Origin: Prunus persica
Taxonomy: Eukaryota > Streptophyta > Magnoliopsida > Rosales > Rosaceae
Assembly (NCBI RefSeq): GCF_000346465.2
Contig: NC_034012.1
Span: forward strand, 2,381,134 to 2,445,133
Length of the DNA: 64,000 nucleotides
Reading direction: 5' to 3'
The position numbers and the translations under genes are program-made. Shown here piece by piece: positions 1 to 9,776 of this stretch; the stretch's first letter is position 1, and each line of letters starts with the position of its first letter. The notes beneath the pieces were generated by a model. It was not told where the DNA came from. It saw only the letters and a list, made by a program, of their open reading frames with translations, and did no database searches.

Positions 1-654
1 ATTGGAAATGAAAGAGAAGATGATGGGGATGAAGGAGGAGTTGATGGTCAGAACAAAAAGGTGCCAGTTATTAGGCTATATCAGGAAGAAGAATACATCT
101 GTGGGAAACTAACGATCAATGATTACCATAACGCACATCAGTTGGAAGAGGCAGTTTACAATCTCGTTCTGGAAACAAGGGCAATATTTCGCCAGCGATG
201 GCTCACGCCATTGACCACCGAGTATATCCTGAGGTATCGAAGAAAGAATAGTCCACAAAATTGGACAGACCTTGCTATATTTGAAATGGACTGGGAGGAA
301 GTTGCTGCGCGCCTATTTGTAGTTAATGCCATAGATAACACTGAAGATCATTTAAACCATTACTATCTACCGGTGTTTAGGAGGTCAGTTGACGGAGCAT
401 CCCAAAAAATTGGGGATTTGTACCCTTGGGACTACAGGGATGCAGAGGAGTTGGAGCGTGCTAGTAAACATGTCCTCAGCAAACATGGTGTTTTAGATAC
501 AACGGAGTACAGTTTCCAGTATTATGGAGAAGGGAATGAAGAACTCCACATGTTTGAATTGGATTGGCAGCAGGTTCTTCAACTTGACCTCCTATCAAGT
601 GTGTACGCCACACATAACGTTCCAAGGGAAGGAGATGGAGATGATGGTGTGTAA
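1..654 (+). CDS. 3' end of an unrecognised gene with an internally duplicated domain
   Basis: The frame is open from base 1 to a TAA at 652-654, so this is the last exon, or the end of it, of a gene that starts outside the window. The 217 visible residues begin with an acidic Gly/Asp/Glu-rich linker. Two related blocks follow. The first has LEEAVYNLVLETR ... TTEYILRYRR ... IFEMDWEEV. The second has LERASKHVLSKHGVLDTTEY ... MFELDWQQV. Each therefore runs from a Leu-Glu helix through TTEY to F-E-x-D-W, which suggests an internal duplication. There is no signal peptide or membrane segment in the visible part. I do not recognise the family and assign no function. The tail after the second block is short and ends in an acidic run. 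Confidence 0.7.
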   Translation: MGNEREDDGDEGGVDGQNKKVPVIRLYQEEEYICGKLTINDYHNAHQLEEAVYNLVLETRAIFRQRWLTPLTTEYILRYRRKNSPQNWTDLAIFEMDWEEVAARLFVVNAIDNTEDHLNHYYLPVFRRSVDGASQKIGDLYPWDYRDAEELERASKHVLSKHGVLDTTEYSFQYYGEGNEELHMFELDWQQVLQLDLLSSVYATHNVPREGDGDDGV

Positions 655-1627
655 TGCTTATGGTAGGCTAGTGCCATCTCTAATCATCCTGTGGTGTGAA
701 GGTAGGACTTGTGTTTCATTGAAATGCCTCATGTGGAGGAATTTAAATACATGTAAAGTCATGTACTGGTGCTTAATGTGCTCACTATTGGTGCAAAGAT
801 GATGTGTTTTTCAGCGTAGTGGTGGCCTCTTGTTTATTTCCAATATGCAGTTCATTCCACATTATCTCTAAACCAGTCAATTAACAAGTAATCCCAAAGT
901 TCATTTTAGACACATTTTCTTTATATATATAATCATGAAAGCCTTTTGTACGATTTCCATACTCGTTTTGCAAAGAAATAATGTGACCTCCATTGAACCA
1001 TGGGGCAGAACGGGTACATAATCCGATTTCGTATTTGGGTCAGGGTCAGTGTAATATTCAGCCCTCAATTCAAGGAGAGATTATTCAAAGTTGCCATTCT
1101 ATTAGAGAATGAGTCGTTGTCCTTCATGGCTTATTTGCAACATAAGCAAAAGCTTTGTGGCTTATTATGTGATATTAACCCCTGCTCTCTGCTTTGAGGC
1201 TTTGAGCTGACGCATTCACATGCACATTGCAATGCAAGTGTGGTCTCCAACACCAACAACAGGGTAAGCAATTTACAGCTTAAATTTGGAAGGGTTGCCA
1301 GTGTGCAGCATGTCAATTCATACTTGCTTACCAAAAAAATAATAAACATAGCTTAAATTTATAATGCTGTTCACAAGATCCAGCACACATGAAAAAGGGA
1401 TCCAGGACTTATTATATCTACTATTATGTAACTTGGAGGGAGCACAAATTATCTGAGTCCAATCGAAAGATTTCCGTCACTTCACTTAGCCCTTGGTAAT
1501 GCCACATATATTGCTTGTAAGTTTAGGAAAATTCCCCTGAAAAGGCCAGCCAGTTTGTTAATGAATCGGGATAAGATATCATGAACCAAAAAACAACATG
1601 TATATTATAGAGAAAAGGAGAGTAATC
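655..1627. other. intergenic, 3' flank of the first gene
   Basis: About 1 kb of AT-rich sequence between the stop codon of the first gene and the last exon remnant of the PMP22 pseudogene. I see only short chance reading frames with alternative start codons and no splice-consistent exons. It should contain the 3' UTR and polyadenylation site of the first gene. Confidence 0.5.
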
Positions 1628-3689
1628 TTATAGCTTGTACCAGCCAAAAGCGACCAAGCTGTGGAAGACAACACGGAGATGGAGTGGCACATACTGGTGA
1701 TTTATCCAACCCAGAACAGGCCAGAACTGCATTTTCATTCATCAAGGTTTAAAATGTGTTATGTTTCCTGGTAATGTCTTGGTATAAAAAAAATACAATG
1801 GAGACAGAATTATACCGTCCACAATATGTATTGCACTGACGGGCAGTACTTCTTAATTTTATTCTTCACATGCATCTAGGGTCTTCCTGTGTTTCACACA
1901 ATAAGCAGCAAAGTCCACATGCTAACATGCCTCTTTCAGGCTGACTTTGAAACTTTCAGAGTTGTTTGACTAATAACATTATAATCTGATATACAAATCA
2001 TGCAACGCTTAGATCTTAATCAAATTTAAGGGCTGATAGGAACCACTGCATTTCTCACATGCCAACATGTCAAACATAAACAATTGATCACAAGTTTTGA
2101 CATATTATATACTTACCTTCCACAACCAAGACATAGTAATTTGATTAGGAATTTTAGAACGACCAATGAATTCTTCTTTATGAGCACAACCTTTTTGGTT
2201 TAAGAAGAGGAAGAGATCAGAAGTTATGGCACTTAAATAACGATGGCTATAATTAATATGAAGTGTAGGACGGATTTCTCAACAAAAACCAGAGCGTGAA
2301 GGAAAGTAGAGTAGCCTTACCTTCTTGGCTACTGTTTTTGAATCCTTCTTCCCCTTGAAAATCTTATCAAGTAATAAATGCAGGAAGTGCCCAAATGGTC
2401 CATGATAAACAGCTCCAAAAAGCTGCATGCAGAAATGCAAGGTTATAATGGAAAACACATGTAATATTACTTGTACACATCAAAATTGACACATTATATT
2501 AGCAATAGACAATAGTGCTTATAGCAAAAATTATAAGGTCTTTTTTCTTTCAGCACATTAATACTTTTAGGGCCAAGCTAATAGAGTCCTGAAGATCCAC
2601 CCAAACTTCTTACAGAATATTCTCACAAAAACGAAAACGTACAAATCACCCAATAATGATTGTAATTATGATGCATAATGAGTTTTAGTCATCATCCCTG
2701 ACAACAATGCTGTATATTTTGCATTTTATCATGTTACTGGAATATTTTATGTTTGCTACACTAGTTTGTAAAAGGGGTTCGTGATATTATCTTCTTTAAC
2801 TGCATGCCTTAATCCAAAAACCCAGGTCAAGGGTGCGATATGCAGGGTGAGGTTATAGGCATCCACCTAATTGAAATGCACTGCAGTGTAATCATGTGCA
2901 TATGTGTTATGTTGGTCTTTCAGACCAAATCTAGCTGAGAACGTATTCTAATTAAGGTCGAACAATGGCTATGAGTTTAGGCAAATGAAATGTGTGTGTG
3001 TGTGTGACTGTGTGACAATGATCTAACAGAAAGAGCATCAGTAAGCTACAGTTGGGAATTGGGAGTTTTCCATTCATTTAGCTTAACTGCTTAGTACCCA
3101 ATTATACAGAATAGAAGAAACGAAAACACAGTTGCGAGCGCACACATACACAAATCAAATATACAAAATCTTCTGTGTAGTTGGAAAACCAAGAAACCAA
3201 AATAAAATGGGGACCTTACCACTTCGAGAAGCAGACGTCTTAACTGACGTTTCTGAATCCCGGTGAGCTTCCGAGACACTATGTCCCTGATCGCTGACAA
3301 AACCCCACTGTAATTGCCAGTTGGAATAAGAAAAGAAGGTATCACCAAAAATTCCCAATTAACAGCATTTGATGGCTAGGACCTCAGAGTAACTAAATTA
3401 TCACAAGCACAGGTCATAATTGAGTTTAAAAGATAATATCTTTGAAAACCCAGATGAGAAACACCTAAACTTTCAGAAATTCTATTCTTTTTTGGCTTCC
3501 TCTTCTGGAACTAAGCAGGGGTTTAAACGGAAAACAGAGGAAATCAAGGTAAACCCTTTACAAAATTGGACTGAACCAAACAACCCAAGTGAGATTAACA
3601 GAGACATGGGATTTGACCTTAGTTCTGAGACGATGATGCTGATGCTGAAGCAAGTACTGCTGCAACCCCTTCTTTGCAATCGAACCCAT
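1628..3689 (-). pseudogene. PMP22: decayed PMP22 (Mpv17/PMP22 family) peroxisomal membrane protein gene
   Basis: PMP22 is a four-helix membrane protein of plant peroxisomes. Recognisable exons on the minus strand are 3618-3689 (MGSIAKKGLQQYLLQ...LRTK), 3220-3317 (...GVLSAIRDIVSRKLTGIQK), 2321-2422 (FGAVYHGPFGHFLHLLLDK then IFKGKKDSKTVAKK), about 2114-2198 (strongly decayed, still ending YYVLVVEG-like) and 1628-1726 (FWPVLGWINHQYVPLHLRVV). Exon 2 is 98 nt where 99 is needed. One G is missing from a G run, and the intron before it ends in TG instead of AG. The fourth exon contains further indels. The short exon with the YPTVQLTAWT motif was not found. The last exon runs into TAA after LVAFGW and so lacks the usual C-terminal helix end. 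I therefore call it a pseudogene. Individual assembly errors cannot be excluded, but several independent lesions argue against that. Confidence 0.75.
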
Positions 3690-4945
3690 GCTTTCCTTGT
3701 TACAACAAAGTCTTCCAATGGCAACTCTTGAGAGGAACTAAAACTGTTTGCGCTTTTCAGTTTATAGTTTGGAGTGAAATATCTGAGGCATTTGACTGTT
3801 AAACTCAAGACTGCGAGTCCGAGACGTTTGTATTGTAATTTCTAATTTGTATGGTCTTGCATTGAAGCCTTCCCCCAAGCTTAATGTAGACTGATGTTTT
3901 GTTTTGAATTTCACATGCAGAGTAGAGAGACTATGGGTCGTGTCATGTTAGTATCATATGGTTTAGGATTTACATGTCATGAATGCTCAAATTTGACTCG
4001 TTTAACAAACGTGTCGTGTTAGGTTGACTCGTTAATTTTTTGTGTGGGTTTTGAGTCGTATATTAGATTGACCTGTTAAATAGTAGTAACTACTAACTAG
4101 TGAGGTAAAAATGTAAACAAAAAAAAGTACATAAAAAGATGACTATTCAAAGAATTTTGATAATTTAATTAAGTAATTATTATTATTATTATTATTTTTT
4201 AATACAGGTTTCGAGTCATGTCACCCCTAATAGAGAGACCTATACAACTTACAACAAGACATCACATACATATATATGTACTAGCCCCTTGACACATGCT
4301 CACGCATGTGCCAATTGGTTTTCTTTTTCTTTTTTATTTTTATTTTTAGAATTAAGAAAAAATAACAGAGTAGTTATGTTCCATAAAAATAGGACTTATT
4401 ATCTTATTTGTTTTTAATTTTAATTTTTTTAATATTAAAAAATGTGAATTTACGATATTATCCTCATTTAATTAATAATTTCAATTCTTAATGTTTGAAT
4501 TAACAAAGGGCATTTTATGGTATTTTAAATGTTTCACCATTCTCTGGCTTTTGCTTTATATATATAGATAATATCACCTCTTTTACTTCCCACTCACTCT
4601 ACAGTCACCTAATATTAGAACGAAGATACTCATTCCTTTTATGTTGCTTAAATTCTGAACATTTAAATTAATTATAGATACAATTTAATGTGATATTAAT
4701 GTAGACGTGGCAAATTACCATTGGTACTGGTCGGGATGTCAATCTATCAGCAATTGGATGGGTGAGGATAGCTTTACAAAAAATTTGAAGCACTGCTAAA
4801 AAAAACAAATTTTGAAGCAATTAAGAGGAGTTGAATTGAAGATGAGTTGGATTGAGGAGAGTCAGATTTTTATTGAAGTTATTTACTAAATCATATGGAA
4901 TTGGGGGTAGGAGTGTACTAATTCCTTATAAGTTGTTTACTAAAA
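3690..4945. other. intergenic with transposon-like remnants
   Basis: No gene seen. The stretch around 3930-4230 has repeated GTCGTGT/GACTCGTT words and an ATT run, of the kind seen in old DNA-transposon remnants. Around 4270-4570 a segment starts with CTAGCCCCTTGACACATGC and ends near a TATATATAGATA run. It resembles a common plant MITE class, but I could not define matching ends. Confidence 0.35.
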
Positions 4946-5276
4946 GGTTAAATACTTTTTCGGTTACTGAGTTTTACATAAAAATTCAATTTTTTTCACT
5001 GAGTGAAAATTTTAGCCAAATTATTCACCATGTTTTTCAATATTTACAATTAATAGACTTTTTGTTATCTTCAGTTAAGTGCAGTTTTTTTTGTTTTTAT
5101 TTTTTATTTTTAGGAAGCACATTCAGTCTTCTTCCTCTAACCCAACAAGTTAGAGTCTATTGCTATTAAGGTTTAACAAATTTTGGGAAACACAATGACT
5201 AATTTGACTAAAAAAATTTCTCAATGACCAAATTGAATTATCGTGAAAAACCCAGTGACCAAAATGGTATTTAACC
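4946..5276. mobile_element. non-autonomous TIR element (MULE-like MITE), about 331 bp
   Basis: The left arm starts GGTTAAATACTTTTTCGGTT. The reverse complement of the right arm starts GGTTAAATACCATTTTGGTC. The two arms stay alignable for about 90 bp, both containing a TTCAATTT...CA(C/T)TGAG core. The flanks are TTTACTAAAA on the left and ATTAACTAAA on the right, an imperfect target duplication. Long arms and a duplication of about 9-10 bp fit a Mutator-like non-autonomous element. It contains no transposase coding sequence. Confidence 0.65.
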
Positions 5277-5819
5277 ATTAACTAAATTCATATGAATTGG
5301 AATTGAAACCAATTTGATTACTAAAATGCCCCTGTTGTTGGGTTAAAATAGATGATAATTTTAAAATTGTGTGAATATATAATGGGTAAAAAAAAGATGG
5401 ATTCATAATGGGTTAATTCTCTAGGAATTAGAATATCACTTCTCACTCAAGAGTCCAATTCCTTCAAAATAGAGAATTGAATTCCTGCTTTTGTGTGGAT
5501 CTCACTCGTATTTTGACTCATGCATGTGAAATAAACACATGAGTATCCGAGTTTTGTGCTGATAACCCTAGAGAGAAAAGAGGGAAGGGCATGGAGAGAA
5601 AAGGGTATCGTACGCGTGAGTCGTGACCATGTAAAACTCAATATTCAATCATCGTATACCATCCTAAAGGACGGTATGTAGGAAGCAAAAACATACACTC
5701 ATTTACTAATGAGTGTCCATTAAACGTAAAAGATAACTAGAAAGTCACTAAAATATTTCAACTCCATGCATTTCTTTCAGTAGTCCCATCCAGCAGATTA
5801 CCATGCATTATGAGGTCAC
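5277..5819. other. intergenic, 3' flank of the ATG8-like gene
   Basis: AT-rich, with several short repeats of the motif around the MULE-like element (TTTACTAAATCATATGGAATT and variants). It probably includes the 3' UTR of the ATG8-like gene at its right end. No coding signal seen. Confidence 0.4.
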
Positions 5820-5986
5820 CTATGAAGATAACTTGAGCTCTTCAAACAATCCACTCAAATGATCATTCCCACTGTAAATCACGTGAAGATATCCATCGCT
5901 ATCCTTATTTTCCTCATCGATTGCAGACATCAAGACACCTGTAAGTGAACATTGGAAGAATTATCATAACTGCAACTTTGGGAGTA

Positions 5987-6019
<33 letters not shown>

Positions 6020-7205
6020 GCGCAAACCAAAAAAAATTGATTTGCAGCTCACCAGTGGGAGGTTGAGTAGTGTTCTTGAAAAAGACAAACATGGGCTTTT
6101 TGCTATAACCCCGTAAAAACCGAACAAATTTTCTAAGAAGCATATCAGAAGGGATAAGGAATCTGCATCCAGAAAAAATGGGCAGTCACTAATAGTTTTT
6201 GGTACAACTGCCAACTCCAAATGAACAAGACATATGACACTTAAAAATACAATACTTAAACAATAAAAGCATCATAACTATTTGGTTTTTCCCTGACAGA
6301 TTCGAAAAGCATAAAAGAAAAGTGAACAATCACAACAATACAAATCAAGATAATAAAAAACGAGGGAGTCGGCAACTTACTTCTTCATGTTAATGTCCGG
6401 AATGTCACTCCCTGCATCCTTCTCTACACTCACCTGCATTGCATGCATGGAGGCTCAAATTAGAATTTAGAACAAAGCATATGAATGCCAAGGAGGAAGT
6501 AAACATATTGGTGAAATTCGTACAGGTATACAAAGTGGATACTTCTCCCTCAAATCGGCACCTTCCAAACTTTTTTTTCCGTTCCTCCTCCAGCCTCTCT
6601 TATTCCAATTGTCTAAGCAAGCAATGGCCCATATGCAATACTTTCGTTTTCTGCTTTTTTTTGCTAACGGAACATTTCTGAACATATATCAAACGCATAA
6701 ATTAAAATGAATAATTTAATTGTACAAAGCAAGATAATCAAAGCACAAAGGGAACTACCAACATACTTCTTCTCGTCGCTGTCAGTGCCATCAAATTCAC
6801 TCCCTGTCCCTGCAGCATTCTCCACTTTGACCTGCTTAAAGCTCCACTGATCAATGCCTGCCTAGGAAGAAAGTACACACACACACACATATATATATAG
6901 TCCAAGAAATTCTTACCGGCTTCTTCTCTTCAGCTTGCCTACTTTCTAAAGTATTATAGTCCATAACCATCAGTCACAAGAAAGAAAACATAAAAGTTAG
7001 ACAAAAACTAATCATCCATTTAAAAGATAAACCATATTCATATTCAGTATCAACCCTGCATCCATGATTCCATGAAAATTTTAAATTACCTTAAACTACA
7101 GAGACCATCTTATCACAAAGAAGAAGAAAAACTACACACACTGTAAACAAAAAAGAGAAACAAACCCTGAGAACAATCATTCCTGGAAGAGCATTCTTCT
7201 GCCAT
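5820..7205 (-). CDS. divergent ATG8-like ubiquitin-fold protein with two alternative third exons
   Basis: ATG8 proteins are ubiquitin-like, are joined to phosphatidylethanolamine and build autophagosomes. Minus-strand exons: 7166-7205 (start), 6917-6945, then either 6767-6831 (3a) or 6381-6433 (3b), then 6053-6162, then 5820-5938 (stop). All junctions are GT-AG and in phase. Use of 3b gives 116 aa and of 3a gives 120 aa. Matches to the family are SDIPDIN in 3b, KFLIPSDMLLRKFVRF, FVFFKNTTQPPTG and LMSAIDEENKDSDGYLHVIY. The N-terminal part is reduced: the family's usual RIREKYPDRIPV stretch is only EKKPV here. The conjugation Gly is uncertain: YSGNDHLSG is one residue longer than the usual spacing, and nine residues (LFEELKLSS) follow it. 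It could be a functional paralogue or a gene beginning to decay. Confidence 0.7.
6381..6831 (-). other. tandem duplicated, frame-exclusive exons 3a and 3b of the ATG8-like gene
   Basis: Exon 3a (6767-6831, 65 nt) and exon 3b (6381-6433, 53 nt) are related. Both begin GT(C/G) after a CAG acceptor, share GAGAA-G-TGCAGGG and AGTGA-ATT, and end in AAGAA before GTATGT or GTAAGT. The protein starts are VKVENAAG and VSVEKDAG. Both enter in phase 0 and leave in phase 2. Joining 3a to 3b reads AAG TGA at once, and skipping both shifts the frame, so only single inclusion gives a full protein. Confidence 0.65.
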
Positions 7206-7974
7206 GGCGAAATTACAACAACTGACTGTTCTCTGTGATAGGATAGGACCCAGCTCTATCTCAACCTTAACTCTATCCTTGAACAGAAAACCAATCTTGA
7301 TATTATTCTAACAAATCCAAAATACAAGCCGTCTTCCTTTGCACAACTAATTAATCAGTATTTATACTGACTTGCAAATTAGACTTAGTTAAGGACTTTA
7401 AACCAACTCACCTAATAATTCTCCACTAATATCTGCCAACGGGGCCCATTGAAAAGGGCCTTGAAAAAAACCAATACATCTGGCGCAATGAAACACAACA
7501 TCTATAATAATGCTAAAAGGACTCTACCACTCTGGAAGATGTGATTTTCTTTTAATTATCCAAACCGTTATAAAGCAATGCACCATCAGCTCACTCTATA
7601 ACTATAGAGTATTTCTTCAAGTGAAGAGTATATGTACGTACTTCTGAATTCTGATGTTATAAAAGAAAAGAAGAAGAAAAAATTGGATGAGTGAGAGGGT
7701 CGATGGATCTGTTGAGAAATAAATATTGAAAGAAAAGGGCTTTATCAATGGGATGAAAAATAATCTGCAGACTTCAGAAAAGTTTCCAGCTTCGTCAGGG
7801 AGGGCAACTAAGAAAGAACACGTGTAACTATGGAAACCCCCACCAATTGACTAGTACGCGTGTCGAGCAACAAGGCTGCCACCTTGCTCTCCCCACCTAC
7901 AGCAGACAACCCAAGAAAGCGGTGATATAATCAGAAACCAAAGTAGCAGAGCAAACAGAGCAATCAACAACAAC
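7206..7974. promoter_or_regulatory. divergent promoter region between the ATG8-like and LEA genes
   Basis: The two genes are transcribed away from each other across 769 bp. The LEA side holds an ABRE/CE3 pair (7818-7864) and a TATA-like GATATAATC at about 7924. No clear TATA box was identified on the ATG8-like side. Confidence 0.5.
7818..7864 (+). promoter_or_regulatory. ABRE plus CE3-like coupling element upstream of the LEA gene
   Basis: ACACGTGT, a palindromic ACGT core, lies at 7818-7825. ACGCGTGTC lies at 7856-7864. The second matches the CE3 coupling element described for barley HVA1, a LEA gene. Together with the ABRE this is the classic abscisic-acid response complex. It lies about 110-155 bp before the ATG, and a TATA-like element follows at about 7924. 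Function is inferred from motif match and gene type. Confidence 0.6.
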
Positions 7975-8891
7975 ATGGCAGTCAACTCCATGGCTAAGAA
8001 TCTCATCTTCAACCCTTCAAAATCTTTTCCTCAAAGCCCTTCAGCACTGTCTCCCAGATATTCCTCTCGCAAAGTCTCAAGGGTCTGCTTCAATACCTCT
8101 GCCACCAAATACTCGGAGGTAATAAATTAACTAAGCCATTAACACTAGTTTTCTTCTTGCATAATTTGATCCCTTCAGGGTTCAGTGGGCTTCGTATTGA
8201 CTATGTTATTGAATTTCAGGGTCAAAATGCTGCGGAAGATCATAGGGATTCAAGGGCAGACTGGGCCTACGATGACAAGAAGTGGAGGAACGAGGGGTCC
8301 GTTGACGCAAATAACAGAGGAAAAAATCCAGCAGAGGAAATGATAGACAGGACCAAGGACTTTACCCATGAAACGAAGGAGAGGACAAAGAGCGCAGCGG
8401 AGAAGGCGAAAGAGGGAACAAACAGAGCAGCCAAGACAGCAGTGAGCGCCAAGGAGAAAGCAAAACAATACGCCTACGAGACAAAGGAGAAGACGAAAGA
8501 GGTGGCGGGATCTGTAGCTGAGAAGGCCAAAGAGGGGACGTATAAGGTGGCGGAGATGGCGGCGAGCGCGAAGGAGAAGGCAAAAGAGAAGGCGAAGGAG
8601 ATGAAGGAGAAAACAGAGGATGTGGCCGAAACGGTGGCGGATAAGGTGAAGGAGGGGACGAGCAAGGTGGCAGAGACGGCGAAGGACAAGGTGAAGGGGG
8701 AGTGGGGGGCGGCGAAGGAGACGGGGAAGAAGATTAAGGAGACTCTGGTGGGGAGTACTTCATCTGATTCTGATGATGAGGTGGAGGTGGTGCATGAGAA
8801 GGTTGTGGAAGTTTTGGATGAGAAGGGGAATGTTGTGGATGTTAGGAGGCGGATTCGCAAGCCTGAAGATGATGATGTGAAGAAATGTTGA
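7975..8891 (+). CDS. late embryogenesis abundant protein, LEA_4-like, with probable organelle transit peptide
   Basis: Two exons, 7975-8118 and 8220-8891, joined in phase 0 (GAG|GTAATA ... TTTCAG|GGT), give 271 aa. Exon 1 codes an N-terminus rich in Ser, Arg and Lys with almost no acidic residues ([18 protein letters not shown]...), typical of a mitochondrial or plastid transit peptide. From about residue 75 to 195 the protein is a chain of 11-residue-like repeats of the type [20 protein letters not shown]. They are rich in Lys, Glu, Ala and Thr, as in LEA_4 proteins, which stay disordered when wet and form amphipathic helices on drying. The C-terminus is acidic ([18 protein letters not shown]) and ends in KKC. 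The role is probably protection of membranes or enzymes during desiccation or seed maturation. The ABRE/CE3 pair upstream supports ABA control. Confidence 0.85.
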
Positions 8892-9592
8892 TGTGTTTGT
8901 GAGTCTGCTCAAACATGATAGAAGAAGTTCATGTGTTTGATAGTTTCATTTTGAAGTGGTAATGGGGATGTTTAGGCAGCTTGCTGCTACCTGTTTGTAG
9001 TCTTTATTGGGGTCTCCTCGCCATTTCAATGAAGGCAACCTTTCGATAAAATAAAAATATAGTAAGGCTTACATCCTTCAAATTCAATTTACCATACTTA
9101 CAATTTTTCACTTTTTGTTCTTATAAATAATATCTAATTTGTATAAGTAACAACTCATAATTAGGATCCAACTCAACAAATTACCTAATTAAGTATAAAT
9201 TTTAATTTATTGTACTTTTTAGATTCTAAAAATATTTTTTAATTGGATTGTATATAATGACCGGTATTGAATTTGGAAAGATCTCCAAATGGTTGTAATG
9301 GATATAGGAATTAATTTAGAAACTTTTTTAAAAATTTAACAATGAATTCGGTTTGTTTAATAAAAATGTTTATGTTATTTTCTTTTTATGAATTATACAT
9401 GACTAATAATCTACTTTATAATAATTTATGAATAATAATGTAGATACCAATATACCTACATTATACGACATCCAATATACCTACATTAATTTTAAAGTAC
9501 TTACGATTAGGATTTAGGTGTTATATACCTACTACGAAATATGTATAGGTAAATTAATATATGTAATTATGGTTTATATGTATTGCTATATA

Positions 9593-9776
9593 TAGTCCTG
9601 ATCTCTTGGACCACAGGAGTCCAAGAGCTTGTGGTCACCCACCGTTGGATATTAATCCAATTGTTCAAAAAAAAAAAATTTAAATGAGTGCAAGAGTGAG
9701 TGAACCGTTGAATTTACATCCAACGGTGAGTGATCATAAATCTCTTGGACCCCTGTAGTCCAAAAGATCAGGACTG
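9593..9776. mobile_element. MITE, 184 bp, with 10-bp target site duplication
   Basis: The ends TAGTCCTGATC and (reverse complement) CAGTCCTGATC differ at one base. The inverted arms continue as CTCTTGGAC...GTCCAAGAG and CACCGTTGGAT...ATCCAACGGTG. The element is flanked by an exact direct repeat TTGCTATATA at 9583-9592 and 9777-9786. A 10-bp duplication suggests a Mutator-type element, although the CAG-like end also recalls hAT elements (8-bp duplications). There is no coding capacity. Confidence 0.85.

Noticed and set aside
4255..4575. Possible MITE with CTAGCCCCTTGACACATGC end
   Set aside because: Only one convincing end and no target duplication could be found.
8474..8860. Long open frame on the minus strand opposite the LEA gene
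   Set aside because: It is the antisense shadow of the Lys/Glu/Ala repeat of the LEA exon: the same low-complexity codons read backwards, with no start context or family features.
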